From assembly GCA_900545825.1 (NCBI GenBank), contig URAS01000013.1:1-64000 (forward strand): a DNA stretch of 64,000 nucleotides, in the 5' to 3' direction. The stretch comes from an uncultured Actinomyces sp. GTDB taxonomy: Bacteria > Actinomycetota > Actinomycetes > Actinomycetales > Actinomycetaceae. Of this stretch, positions 18,003 to 26,529 are shown piece after piece (positions within the stretch are counted from its first letter, which is position 1; each line of letters opens with the position of its first letter). The translations under genes were made by a program, and so were the position numbers. The notes under the pieces are model-generated. The model was given only the letters and a program-made list of their open reading frames with translations. It ran no database searches and was not told where the DNA came from.

Positions 18003-18148
18003 AGTCCCGGTTAGTCTAGCCGCACAATTCGCGGCGCGGCAAATCATCCCGCAGCGGGCGTCAGCGCCACAGAATCCCGAAGTTGAGCCCCGTCGATGAA
18101 CCGCTACTATGGGGGTTGGCGGGCCGCCACGGCCGTGGCTCGTCAATT

Positions 18149-18236
18149 GGAGCGGTGTCCGAGCGGCCGAAGGAGACGGTCTTGAAAACCGTTGTGCGGC
18201 AACGCACCGTGGGTTCGAATCCCACCCGCTCCGCCA
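18149..18236 (+). tRNA. tRNA-Ser (anticodon TGA)
   Basis: Acceptor stem GGAGCGG/CCGCTCC, anticodon loop CTTGAAA with anticodon TGA, long variable arm and T arm GGGTTCGAATCCC. The CCA end is encoded at 18234-18236, unlike the neighbouring tRNA-Ser(GCT) gene. Confidence 0.96.
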
Positions 18237-18312
18237 ATCCCTCCCCTCCCCTCGGAGCGGAGGGCGTCCTCGCGCCCGCGCAAAACTCGCAGGCCCTTGA
18301 AACAATGGGGGC

Positions 18313-19188
18313 GTGGGTATTTCGCATGTCAACGGGTTCTATGAAAAGACGGGCGGCCGACGCCCTCACCAGATCGACCTCGAGGCCTTCGGCCTGCGCT
18401 GGCTCGCCGAACCGCAATCCGAGGGCGGCGCGCACGTCGTCCCCGTCGTCGACTACCGGCCGGGCTGGCTGAAAATCCCGGCGGTCCCGTCGGCCCGCTG
18501 CACCAGCGACGCGGCGTTCGCGTTCGGCCGCGCGCTCGCGGTGACGCATGCGGCCGGAGCGCCCTACCTCGGCGCCGCGCCCGACGGCTGGGAGGGTGAC
18601 GGCTGGATGGGCAACGCCCACCTCATCTACCAGCGCCCGGACACAGCCAACCGGTCGTGGGGCAAGTTCTACGCCCTCGAGCGGCTGCTGCCGAACCTCG
18701 CGCCGGCGCGCGACAACGGGTCGATCGACGCGGTCGGCGCGCGGGTCATCGAGTCGCTGTGCGACAAGCTCGTCGACGGCGTCTACGACCACGACGAACC
18801 CGCCCTCGTCACCGCGCCCGCCGCGCGCATCCACGGCGACCTGTGGAGCGGCAACGTCCTCTGGGCGCCGAAGGCCCGCCTTACGTGGGCCGCCGAACCC
18901 GCGGGGGAGGGCCCCGAGCCGCGCAGCCCGCTCCCCGAGGTCGTCGGCGTCCTCATCGACCCCGCCGCCCAGGGCGGGCACGCCGAAACCGACGTCGCCA
19001 GCCTGCAGATTTTCGGGCAGCCGCATCTCGATCGGATCTACGAGGGCTACAACTCGGTGTCCCCGATGGCCGACGGGTGGCGGGAGCGTATGGGCCTGCA
19101 CCAAATCCACATGCTGCTGGTCCACGCCAACCTGTTCGGTGGGGGTTATGGGCCAGAAACCGTTGCCGTGGCACGGAAATACGCCTGA
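18313..19188 (+). CDS. Fructosamine-kinase-family protein
   Basis: A 291-aa kinase of the fructosamine kinase / aminoglycoside phosphotransferase-like fold. Key motifs are HGDLWSGN (catalytic loop; Asp as base) and LIDPAAQGGHAETD (metal-binding DPA). The N-terminal part is shorter than in many family members but keeps the Lys region WLKIPAVPSARC. Bacterial members phosphorylate ketoamine adducts or small sugar-amines, often as damage repair; the exact substrate is unknown. The GTG start has an AACAAT hexamer 6 nt upstream (18301-18306), so it is probably leaderless. It lies between two tRNA genes. Confidence 0.87.
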   Translation: MGISHVNGFYEKTGGRRPHQIDLEAFGLRWLAEPQSEGGAHVVPVVDYRPGWLKIPAVPSARCTSDAAFAFGRALAVTHAAGAPYLGAAPDGWEGDGWMGNAHLIYQRPDTANRSWGKFYALERLLPNLAPARDNGSIDAVGARVIESLCDKLVDGVYDHDEPALVTAPAARIHGDLWSGNVLWAPKARLTWAAEPAGEGPEPRSPLPEVVGVLIDPAAQGGHAETDVASLQIFGQPHLDRIYEGYNSVSPMADGWRERMGLHQIHMLLVHANLFGGGYGPETVAVARKYA

Positions 19189-19264
19189 TGTGACTTACCA
19201 GACATGCCATCGATTTTGTGAATCGGGGGTGTGCCCGCTAAAGTCCTTCATGTCGCAAGACAAA

Positions 19265-19337
19265 GCGCCCGTAGCTCAATGGATAGAGCATCTGACTACG
19301 GATCAGAAGGTTGGGGGTTCGAGTCCCTTCGGGCGCG
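19265..19337 (+). tRNA. tRNA-Arg (anticodon ACG)
   Basis: Acceptor stem GCGCCCG/CGGGCGC, D arm GCTCAATGGATAGAGC, anticodon stem TCTGA/TCAGA around loop CTACGGA with anticodon ACG, and T arm GGGTTCGAGTCCC. CCA is not encoded. Confidence 0.96.
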
Positions 19338-19339
19338 CT

Positions 19340-19379
19340 AACCCCGGTATCGCTGTGATCCAGCGGGATCGGGGTTTTT
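19340..19379 (+). terminator. Rho-independent terminator after tRNA-Arg
   Basis: AACCCCG (19340-19346) pairs with CGGGGTT (19370-19376), with an inner CGCTG/CAGCG stem. A run of five T follows (19375-19379). Confidence 0.85.
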
Positions 19380-19403
19380 CCATGCCCGAAATCGGGCTAT
19401 GCC

Positions 19404-19484
19404 CGTGAACGTGATTCTTTCGTCCGCTTTGATCGCGCTCATGCCCCTAAACCCGTGAACGTGACTTTTTTGATCACATTCACG
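19404..19484. repeat. Family B intergenic palindrome, copy 1 (degenerate, three half-sites)
   Basis: Half-sites CGTGAACGTGA occur at 19404 and about 19454, with the inverted partner TCACATTCACG ending at 19484. The segment GTCCGCTTTGATC is shared with copies 2 and 3. The right unit, CGTGAACGTGActttttt, is a good stem with a T-rich loop. Confidence 0.75.
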
Positions 19485-19593
19485 CCTGGTGGTCGCGGGG
19501 TGTACACGAGGGCGCCGCCCTCGCCCCCATCCTCATCCTCATCCTCATCCTCACTCGCAGCCGCACACCCCTCTCGCTCTTGCCTTCTGAAAG

Positions 19594-19612
19594 TTAGGTG
19601 ATGCTAAGCTTG
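19594..19612. promoter_or_regulatory. Possible DtxR-type iron box
   Basis: TTAGGTGATGCTAAGCTTG agrees at about 14 of 19 positions with the DtxR/IdeR consensus as I remember it (TTAGGTTAGGCTAACCTAA). It lies about 40 nt before the methyltransferase start. Weak, unsupported by other evidence. Confidence 0.3.
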
Positions 19613-19652
19613 ACCAACGCACTGGCTGTCGATCGCACGAAGAGGTCTCACG

Positions 19653-20507
19653 ATGACGGACACGACGGGGATGCAACCGAACTACGAAAACTGGATGCCG
19701 CGGCACATCATCGGCGGTTACGCCGCGCTCGGCGGTCTAGCCATGGCGTCGACGCCGCTCGTTCGCCGGTGGCTGCGCGATCGGCCGGGCCGCCACACCG
19801 CGACGGTGGCGTTGCCGCTGGTCGGCGGGCTCATGCTGGCCGCGGCCGTGGACTCGGCGTACATGCGGCACCGGTTCGCGTTCACCGAGGGCGACTGTCT
19901 GGCTCGCCGCGTCGTCACCGCGGTTCCCCAGGCTTTGCCGATCCCCGACTCGTATGACCCCGAATCGGGCCAGCCGATGCGGATCCTCGACGTCGGTTGC
20001 GGCTCCGGCGCCCTGACGATCGCCTGCGCCAAGCAGTTCCCCGATGCCCACGTCGTCGGCGTCGACCGCTGGGGGATGGACTACGTCAGTTACAGCGCCG
20101 CCCTCTGCTGCGCTAACGCCCGGGCCGAGGGCGTGACGAATACCGAGTTCATGCAAGGCGACGCCCTCGCCCTGCCGTTCCCCGACGAGTCCTTTGATGC
20201 CCTGATCAGCAATTACGTCTATCACAACATCCACCGCATCGATCACGGGCAGATCATCATCGACAACCTCCGCGTGCTCAAACCCGGCGGCACGTTCGCG
20301 ATCCAGGACATCTTCGCCCCGCCGGTCTACGGGCCGATGGATCAGCTGATCCGGCGCCTCACCGACCTCGGGTTCACCGACGTGACGTTCCAACCCACCG
20401 ACTGCCCGCCGATCATGGAGTCCTGGGAGTCGCGCCTCCTCATGGTTCACCACGCCGGCATCCTCACCGGGCGCGCCCCCGCGGCGTCGGCGGCCCCCAC
20501 CGCGTGA
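19653..20507 (+). CDS. Membrane-anchored class I SAM methyltransferase
   Basis: A 284-aa protein. Two hydrophobic segments at about residues 19-36 and 51-66 suggest an N-terminal membrane hairpin. The catalytic domain has the SAM-binding motif ILDVGCGSG (111-119), the acidic motif VVGVDRWG, and FDALISNYVYHN and LKPGGTFAIQD. The substrate is unknown; membrane association suggests a lipid or quinone. The start has AGAGG upstream. The last residues (APAASAAPTA) and the stop codon come from sequence overlapping a family B palindrome, so the native C-terminus may have been replaced. Confidence 0.85.
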   Translation: MTDTTGMQPNYENWMPRHIIGGYAALGGLAMASTPLVRRWLRDRPGRHTATVALPLVGGLMLAAAVDSAYMRHRFAFTEGDCLARRVVTAVPQALPIPDSYDPESGQPMRILDVGCGSGALTIACAKQFPDAHVVGVDRWGMDYVSYSAALCCANARAEGVTNTEFMQGDALALPFPDESFDALISNYVYHNIHRIDHGQIIIDNLRVLKPGGTFAIQDIFAPPVYGPMDQLIRRLTDLGFTDVTFQPTDCPPIMESWESRLLMVHHAGILTGRAPAASAAPTA

Positions 20508-20542
20508 ACGTGATCCTTCTGTCCGCTTTGATCACGTTCACG
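20503..20542. repeat. Family B intergenic palindrome, copy 2 (provides a stop codon)
   Basis: Perfect 13-bp arms CGTGAACGTGATC and GATCACGTTCACG around the 14-nt loop CTTCTGTCCGCTTT. Its TGA (20505-20507) is the stop codon of the methyltransferase gene. The palindrome is identical to copy 3, and the following CCGGGTAG and CCCGAGGG are also shared. Confidence 0.9.
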
Positions 20543-20739
20543 CCGGGTAGTCCCGAGGGCTCCCGCCCGTAGCCACCTCCCGCACGAGGGCGCCCTCCCG
20601 AAGCACCCCCAACGCCCCACCAAAAAACCGCGGCGGCCGAACGAGTCGACCGCCGCGGCGGGCCGGAATAGTGCGGAAGATCCGGCCACAACGGCAAAAC
20701 GGAGCACACACACCATTCGCCGCAGATCAGGTGTCGCTC

Positions 20740-22341
20740 CTACGATTCCTCGGGGTCGGAGTAGCGCTGTTGGAGGTGGGTCTCGAGTTCCTCGAGCGAG
20801 TACGTCTTGGTCTCGGGGACGACCTTCCAGTAGAAGCAGAACGCCGCGATGTTGATGAGGCCGAACAGCAGGTAGGTGCCGGATCCGCCGAGCTTCTCCA
20901 TCATGATGGGGAAGACGAAGGCGACGATCCCGTTAAACGCCCACAGCGTCCCGATCGCGACGCCCTGGGCGGCGCCGCGGATCTGAGACGGGAAGATCTC
21001 CGACAGGATGATCCAGTGGACGGTGCCGGCCTGCTTCGAGAAGACGAACAGGCACACGAGGATGAGGATCGCCCACGGAATCGCGGCGGGCACGCTCGAC
21101 GCGATCGACCCGTTGGATCGCTGATGCGGCTCGAGGCCGAAGAAGAACAGCGCGGACAGCGTGAGCAGCGAGCAGACGATCAGCGCCTCCTGCAGCATGC
21201 CGACGTGGCGGCGCATGAACTTCGCGACCAGCAGGAACCCGAGGGCCGAGCCGGCGACCGAAATCGCGCCGGTGACGACGTTGAGCGTGATCGCGTCGGC
21301 GGTCGAGAATCCCGCGGCGTGGAGGATCTTCGGCATGTACCACATCGCCGTGTTGATGCCGGTCAGCTGGTCGAAAATCCCCAGGAAGATGCCGATAATG
21401 ACGAGCTTGCGCGTCCACTTCACCTGGAACGCTCGCTTGAGGGACCACTCTTCGGTCTGGCGCTGCTTCTCGTTGAGCTCGACCATTTCGCGCATGTCGG
21501 CGAGGACGACCTCGTCGTCGGTGCGGACCCGTTTGAGGGCGCCGATCGCCTCGACGATCTGGTTGTTCGCGGCGTACCAGCGCGGCGACTCGGGCATGAG
21601 GCGCATGCCGATCCACAGGGCGATCGCCGGAATCGTCGCGAGGATGAGCATCCACCGCCAGGCGTGCCCGTTGCCGCCGCTGATCGTCAGGCCCGCGATG
21701 TTCTTGACGGCGTCCCATGTCGCGACGTCGCCGGGGTGGTATTTCCCGGACGGGTCGGCCGACACCGTCACCTCGGGCGCCGAGTTCGACCGGGCGATCA
21801 CCGCGTTCATCGTGAACGCGACGAACTGGCCGAACACGATGACGAACTGGTCGACGGCGACCAGCGGCCCGCGGATGTGCTTGGGCGCGGTCTCGGACAG
21901 GTAAAGCGGGACGGTGGCCGACGCGCCGCCGACCGCCCAGCCGAGGACAAAGCGGAAGGGGAACAGCACCCACACGTTCGGCGACAGCGTGCACCCGATC
22001 GTGCCGACGATAAACACCCAGGCGAGGATGAGGATGTTCGTCCGCCGTCCCCACTTGTCGGTGTAGTGCCCGCCGATGAGGGCGCCGAACGCCGCGCCGA
22101 ACGCGAGGGCGGCCGTGACGAAGCCTTCGGTGACGGCGGTGAGGTGGAGGCCGCCGGCGGCCTCGGGCAGGTACATGTAGGGCAGTGCGCCGGCGATGAC
22201 GCCGGTGTCGTAGCCAAACAGCAGCGATCCGAAGGTGGCGACGATCGCCAGGAGGACGGTTTTGCGGTGTTTCCCGGAGGGCGGCGTCTGCTCGACGAGT
22301 GCGGGCAGGTCCTCCGGTGTAATCGAGGGTTGAGAGTTCAT
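20740..22341 (-). CDS. MFS sugar porter (sugar/H+ symporter)
   Basis: A 12-helix sugar transporter of the sugar porter family (about 533 aa). Signatures are FGYDTGVIAGALPYMY after helix 1, GHYTDKWGRRTN in loop 2-3, PLYLSETAPKHIRGPLVAVDQ after helix 4, MPESPRWYAANNQ before the central loop, and PETKTYSLEELE at the end. It is closely similar to the transporter at 54327 throughout. ATG 22341 is chosen because a strong promoter ends around 22404, leaving about 55 nt of leader; an in-frame ATG at 22359 is an alternative. It is divergent from a LacI-type regulator, and a symmetric operator overlaps its promoter, so repression and induction by a sugar are likely. Substrate unknown; could be inositol or a hexose. 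Confidence 0.9.
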   Translation of the reverse strand: MNSQPSITPEDLPALVEQTPPSGKHRKTVLLAIVATFGSLLFGYDTGVIAGALPYMYLPEAAGGLHLTAVTEGFVTAALAFGAAFGALIGGHYTDKWGRRTNILILAWVFIVGTIGCTLSPNVWVLFPFRFVLGWAVGGASATVPLYLSETAPKHIRGPLVAVDQFVIVFGQFVAFTMNAVIARSNSAPEVTVSADPSGKYHPGDVATWDAVKNIAGLTISGGNGHAWRWMLILATIPAIALWIGMRLMPESPRWYAANNQIVEAIGALKRVRTDDEVVLADMREMVELNEKQRQTEEWSLKRAFQVKWTRKLVIIGIFLGIFDQLTGINTAMWYMPKILHAAGFSTADAITLNVVTGAISVAGSALGFLLVAKFMRRHVGMLQEALIVCSLLTLSALFFFGLEPHQRSNGSIASSVPAAIPWAILILVCLFVFSKQAGTVHWIILSEIFPSQIRGAAQGVAIGTLWAFNGIVAFVFPIMMEKLGGSGTYLLFGLINIAAFCFYWKVVPETKTYSLEELETHLQQRYSDPEES

Positions 22342-22403
22342 GGGTGTGCCTATCGTCATTGATTCAGCAGGGCGGTCGGCCTGGAGCGGCGACCGATACA
22401 AGG

Positions 22404-22433
22404 ACTATAACGATCTAGTTTTTGTCCTGTCAA
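22404..22433 (-). promoter_or_regulatory. Promoter of the sugar porter with an embedded LacI-type operator
   Basis: On the minus strand TTGACA (22428-22433) and TATAGT (22404-22409) are spaced by 18 nt, the best sigma-70-like promoter in the window. Between and over them lies ACTATAACGATCTAGT (22404-22419), symmetric as ACTAnAnCGnTnTAGT with the central CG typical of LacI/GalR operators. Binding here would occlude RNA polymerase. The regulator gene at 22583 is the obvious candidate. Confidence 0.75.
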
Positions 22434-22582
22434 TAGGTAATCTGTGTCGCTCGAGTCCCATGTCAGCGCGATTTGGATGTTGTGCGAGCCTGATCAGGTG
22501 CTCCACCGTAGACTAGAACGAACAAGGGTGGCCAAGTGGTTCCCCGCCCTCACATACACTGAAGCCCGCAAGGAGGTCGACG

Positions 22583-23605
22583 ATGGTCACTGGCCGCGGC
22601 AAACGCCCGACAATGCGCGACGTCGCGCGCCTTGCCGGCGTCTCGCCCGCCCTCGTGTCGATCGTCTTTCGCGAGGCCCCGGGGGCTTCGGCCGAGACCC
22701 GCGAACGGGTATTTGCGGCCGCCGACCAGCTGGGCTACATCCGCGACGAGCGCGCTCGCGGCCTGCGGTCGACCCAGCAGACCTCGATCGGCGTGACCTT
22801 CGAGATTGACCAGCCCTTCCAAAGCGCGATCGTGGCCGCGCTCTACCGCCAGGCCGGCCCCAGTCACCCGCTGGTGCTGTCGCCGACGGGCGGAGGGCGC
22901 ACCGAAAAGCAGGCGATCGCCGACCTCGTGGCGAACCGATGCGGCGTCCTCATCGTCGTCTCGTCGGAGCGCGACGAGGAGTATTTCGCCCAGCTGTCCC
23001 AACGGATCCCCGTCGTCGCGGTGGGGCGTGTCCTCGACGGCGCGCCGGTCGACTGGATCGCCACCGACGAGTATGCGGCGATGGCGTTGGCCGTCGATCA
23101 CCTTGTCGGGCTGGGGCACCGGCGCATCGCCCACCTCTGCGACCGGCACGCCGCCGGCGGCGTCTTGCGTATCGCCGCCTTCAAGGAAGCGTGCACGCGC
23201 CACGGCATCACCGCGGACGCGTCGATCGTTACCGCAGGTGAGACCGAGGACGCCGGGGCACATGCGGCCGAGCGTCTGCTGGAGGGCGGCGCGCTACCCA
23301 CGGCGATCCTCGCGTTTAACGACCGCTGTGCGCTGGGCGCGATGGATGCGCTCGCGCGCCACGGGATGCGGGTTCCTGAGGATTGTTCGATCGTCGGCGT
23401 CGACGACTCCGACATCGCCCGGCGTTACTTGGTCGACCTGACGTCCGTGCGCCAGGATGTCGACGGCATGGCCCGCCAGGCCCTGCAGCGCGCGATCCTG
23501 CGGCTGGAGAACCGCTCCGACGTGCCGATTCGCGGGATCGTTACGGCGCCGACCCTCAGGGTGCGTTCGTCGACGGGTCCCGCCCCCGCGGCGCCCTCGG
23601 CGTGA
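22583..23605 (+). CDS. LacI/GalR-family transcriptional regulator
   Basis: A 340-aa repressor with the N-terminal HTH and hinge [20 protein letters not shown] (about residues 11-30) and a periplasmic-binding-protein-like sensor domain ([69 protein letters not shown]). AAGGAGG lies 6 nt before the ATG. It is divergent from the sugar porter and probably controls it. Its stop codon and last residues are supplied by a family B palindrome, so the natural C-terminus may differ in relatives. Confidence 0.93.
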   Translation: MVTGRGKRPTMRDVARLAGVSPALVSIVFREAPGASAETRERVFAAADQLGYIRDERARGLRSTQQTSIGVTFEIDQPFQSAIVAALYRQAGPSHPLVLSPTGGGRTEKQAIADLVANRCGVLIVVSSERDEEYFAQLSQRIPVVAVGRVLDGAPVDWIATDEYAAMALAVDHLVGLGHRRIAHLCDRHAAGGVLRIAAFKEACTRHGITADASIVTAGETEDAGAHAAERLLEGGALPTAILAFNDRCALGAMDALARHGMRVPEDCSIVGVDDSDIARRYLVDLTSVRQDVDGMARQALQRAILRLENRSDVPIRGIVTAPTLRVRSSTGPAPAAPSA

Positions 23606-23640
23606 ACGTGATCCTTCTGTCCGCTTTGATCACGTTCACG
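23601..23640. repeat. Family B intergenic palindrome, copy 3 (provides a stop codon)
   Basis: Identical over the 40-nt palindrome to copy 2, with arms CGTGAACGTGATC and GATCACGTTCACG. The TGA at 23603-23605 ends the LacI gene. The flanks also match copy 2 (CCCCGCGGCG before; CCGGGTAG and CCCGAGGG after). Confidence 0.9.
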
Positions 23641-23797
23641 CCGGGTAGCCCCGAGGGTGCCCCGCGCAGCCGCCCGCGCGCCCCGCAAGCACCCCGCAAA
23701 CCCCGGCCGCGGCGTACCCGGCCGCCCTGCACTGACGCGTGTAATCTCACACTCTTTCAATCCCGTCCTTTCATCTGACGCGGCGTAATCTAATCGG

Positions 23798-25339
23798 GTG
23801 CCCATCTCCTCGCCACCACCGAACCTCAATGTGCCCGGGATCGAGCGCGAGTATTCGAAGAAGAAGATCATGCTCGCCCTCATGCTGCCGCTGGCCATGG
23901 CCCTCATCGCCGTGTCGATGATCAACGTCGCGTTGCCGTCGATCGAGCACGGCCTCCACGCGTCGCCCTCGGCGCTGCAGTGGGTGCTGTCGGGGTATGC
24001 GCTGGTGTTCGGCATGGTCTTGGTCCCCGCCGGGCGGCTGGGTGACGTTATGGGCCGTTCGATGTACCTGGTCGCCGGAATCATCGTCTTCAACATTGGT
24101 GCGCTGGCGTGCGGCATGGCGCACGACCCGGTCTCGCTCAACCTGTTTCGCCTGGTCCAAGGCGCGGGCGCCGGCATGATCGGCCCTCAGTCGGCGGGCA
24201 TCATCCAGCAGTACTTCCGCGGCGCTGAGCGGGCGCGGGCGTTCGCGATCTTCGGGATGACGATTGCTGTCTCGGTCGCGATCGGCCCGCTGCTGTGCGG
24301 CGGCATCATCAGCATGGTGGGTCCGGACGTCGGCTGGAGGGCGGCGTTCCTCGTCAACGTCCCCATCGGGATCCTCGGCGTCATCGCGGCGGCCTTGTGG
24401 CTGCCGTGGGGGCGTGAACGCCAATTCGTCGCCGTCCTCACTCGTCACGAGATCAACGTGGGCGAACTTGACCCGCGCACTTCGGAAAAGCCCGAGGTTC
24501 CGGCGATTCCGGGGACGCCGCACTCGTTTAGGGTCGACCTCGACCCGCTGGGGATGATCCTCCTCGTCGCCGCGGTCGTCTGCATCATGTTTCCGTTTAT
24601 CAACGCGACACATCCGGCGATTTTCCTGCTGCTGGTGCTGGCGATCGTCCTCCTCGTCGTGTGGACGCGGTGGGAACGCCACTACAAGCAGATCGGCCAC
24701 GAACCGATGGTCGACATGAGCCTGTTCGAGAATTCGACCTACGTCAACGGCACCGCGATGTCGGGGGTCTATTTCATCGGCGGCACGTCGATTTTCGTCC
24801 TCGTCGCCCTGTTCGTGCAGGACGGGATGGGCGCCAGCCCGCTGCAGGCCGGCCTCCTCACGCTGCCGAACGCGATCATCTCGGGTATCTCGGCGATGGT
24901 CGTCGGCCGGTACGCCTTCCGCTACGCGAGGACGATCCTCTTCGGCTGCCACCTGTGCATCCTCACCGGCCTCCTCACCCTCATCGGCGTCGTGTGCCTG
25001 ATCTCGAGGGCCGACGCCTCGTTCTGGTGGATCATCGGCCCGACGATGCTCATCGGCATCGGCCAGGGCGGCATGGGCTCGTGCAACCAGACGGCGACGC
25101 TCATGGACGTGCCGCCCGAGATGGGTGGCGCGGCCGGCGGCGTCAAACAGACCGCCGAACGGGTCGGCACGGCGGTCGGCAACGCCATTATTACGGCGAT
25201 TTTCTATTTCGCACTGAGCCACGGCACGTGGTCGACCGCGTTTATTTGGGGCCTCGCGGGAATCGCCGTGTTCATCTCGCTGTCGATGGTGATCAACCTC
25301 TACGACCGCCACATCAACGGCGCCGGCGTCGCCCATTAG
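23798..25339 (+). CDS. DHA2-family MFS drug exporter (14 helices)
   Basis: A 513-aa exporter of the EmrB/QacA (DHA2) family. The N-terminal block MINVALPSIEHGLHASPSALQWVLSGYALVFG matches the family, followed by AGRLGDVMGRSMYL (motif A) and the antiporter-type GPLLCGGIISMVGPDVGWRAAFLVNVPIG (motif C). A cytoplasmic loop near residues 210-245 is followed by further helices; 14 in total are expected. The GTG start has a TAATCT hexamer 6 nt upstream (23786-23791), so it is probably leaderless. Substrate unknown. Confidence 0.9.
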   Translation: MPISSPPPNLNVPGIEREYSKKKIMLALMLPLAMALIAVSMINVALPSIEHGLHASPSALQWVLSGYALVFGMVLVPAGRLGDVMGRSMYLVAGIIVFNIGALACGMAHDPVSLNLFRLVQGAGAGMIGPQSAGIIQQYFRGAERARAFAIFGMTIAVSVAIGPLLCGGIISMVGPDVGWRAAFLVNVPIGILGVIAAALWLPWGRERQFVAVLTRHEINVGELDPRTSEKPEVPAIPGTPHSFRVDLDPLGMILLVAAVVCIMFPFINATHPAIFLLLVLAIVLLVVWTRWERHYKQIGHEPMVDMSLFENSTYVNGTAMSGVYFIGGTSIFVLVALFVQDGMGASPLQAGLLTLPNAIISGISAMVVGRYAFRYARTILFGCHLCILTGLLTLIGVVCLISRADASFWWIIGPTMLIGIGQGGMGSCNQTATLMDVPPEMGGAAGGVKQTAERVGTAVGNAIITAIFYFALSHGTWSTAFIWGLAGIAVFISLSMVINLYDRHINGAGVAH

Positions 25340-25416
25340 TGGCGTGTCTCACGGCCCATTTTCGTGGACCCGTTTGTCTTCCCCCTTTGGTGGGCTTGTA
25401 CACTCAAAGGACGAAC

Positions 25417-25494
25417 CATCAAGAGCAACCGAGAGACCTGGCTCGCCGACGTTGCAGCAACCCGGATCCACGGGTGCTAACGCCAGGACCGATG
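25417..25494 (+). promoter_or_regulatory. SAM riboswitch (S-box type) before metN
   Basis: The leader contains the S-box core: AAGAG, GAGAGACCTGGCTCG, GCAGCAACC (25454-25462) and GGTGCTAA (25473-25480), with outer helix P1 formed by CCATC (25416-25420) and GATGG (25491-25495). The 3' strand of P1 runs directly into the ribosome-binding site (GATGGGAGG), 4-5 nt before the GTG start of metN. Ligand-bound folding would therefore hide the Shine-Dalgarno sequence, so control is probably translational. A TACACT hexamer (25399-25404) could be the -10 box. Confidence 0.85.
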
Positions 25495-25503
25495 GGAGGA
25501 CAG

Positions 25504-26529
25504 GTGACGACAGCCGAAACCGGCAATCAGCCGCTGATCTCTCTGCGCGACGTCTACAAGATCTATCCGCGCAAAGGCAGTGAGGACGTCCACGCCCTCG
25601 ACGGCATCTCGTTGGACGTGCCGAAGGGCTCTATTCACGGGATCGTCGGGCAGTCCGGCGCCGGTAAATCGACGCTGATCCGCTGCCTGACCGCCCTCGA
25701 AAAACCCACGTCGGGCCAGATTATGGTCGACGGCCAGGACCTCGCCCAGCTGCCCGAGCGGCAGCTGCGCCACGCCCGCCGCCAGATCGGCATGGTGTTC
25801 CAGGCGGCGAACCTGCTGGATTCCCGCACGGCCGCCGGTAACATCGCCTATCCGCTGTATCTCGCGGGCGTCAAGCACGGCGAACGCCACGAACGCGTCC
25901 AGACGCTCCTCGAGCTCGTCGGCCTGGCCGACCGCGGCTCGTCCTATCCCTCGCAGCTCTCGGGCGGGCAGCGCCAGCGCGTCGGCATCGCGCGGGCGCT
26001 TGCGGACGACCCCAAGGTCCTCCTGTGCGACGAGCCGACCTCGGCCCTCGACTCCGCGTCGACCGCGCAGGTCCTCCACTTGATCCGCGACGTCCGCGAT
26101 CGACTGGGCGTCACAGTCCTCATCATTACGCACGAAATGGCCGTGGTCCGCGAAATCTGCGACTCGGTCACGCTGCTCGAGGGCGGCGCGATCACCCAGA
26201 CCGGCACGCTCGCCGACATCCTCACCCAGCCGTCGTCCCGGCTGGCGCGCGACCTCGTGCCGCAGCCGAAGGTCGACGAGGGCGCCCAGGTCGACCTCGC
26301 GACAAACGCGCTGATCGACATCGCTTTCACGTCGCATCCGGGCGAACCCACGGGCTCGCGGGTGATGAACATGGCCGCGTCGTTTGGGGCCGACGTCATC
26401 GCCGGCAGCTTCGAGACGGTCGGGTCCACCCAGGTGGCCCGGCTGGCCCTGGCGGTTCCGCGTGAGCGGTTGGCCGAGGCCCAGCGCGCCCTGTCCGAGC
26501 ACGGTATTGATCAGGAGGTGCGCGCGTGA
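25504..26529 (+). CDS. metN: Methionine ABC transporter, ATP-binding protein
   Basis: Energy-coupling subunit (341 aa) of the MetNIQ importer for methionine. Walker A GQSGAGKST is at residues 49-57, the ABC signature LSGGQ at 152-156, Walker B VLLCDEPTSALD follows, and the H-loop is in IITHEMAVV. The C-terminal about 90 residues form the NIL domain, which binds methionine and inhibits transport. GTG 25504 is chosen because GGGAGGA sits just before it, next to the riboswitch; the frame is open further upstream without a plausible start. The stop overlaps metI (GTGA). Confidence 0.96.
   Translation: MTTAETGNQPLISLRDVYKIYPRKGSEDVHALDGISLDVPKGSIHGIVGQSGAGKSTLIRCLTALEKPTSGQIMVDGQDLAQLPERQLRHARRQIGMVFQAANLLDSRTAAGNIAYPLYLAGVKHGERHERVQTLLELVGLADRGSSYPSQLSGGQRQRVGIARALADDPKVLLCDEPTSALDSASTAQVLHLIRDVRDRLGVTVLIITHEMAVVREICDSVTLLEGGAITQTGTLADILTQPSSRLARDLVPQPKVDEGAQVDLATNALIDIAFTSHPGEPTGSRVMNMAASFGADVIAGSFETVGSTQVARLALAVPRERLAEAQRALSEHGIDQEVRA

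Noticed and set aside
17799..18236. A phage or plasmid attachment site at the tRNA-Ser genes
   Set aside because: No integrase gene and no direct repeat of a tRNA 3' end could be found nearby.
19530..19556. CCTCAT hexamer repeated about four times before the methyltransferase gene
   Set aside because: Noted as a possible phase-variable tract, but it is short, lies outside the promoter I can recognise and is not in a coding region.
24661..25503. Long upstream extension of the metN frame
   Set aside because: It overlaps the DHA2 exporter gene and the riboswitch in another frame; MetN homology begins at GTG 25504.
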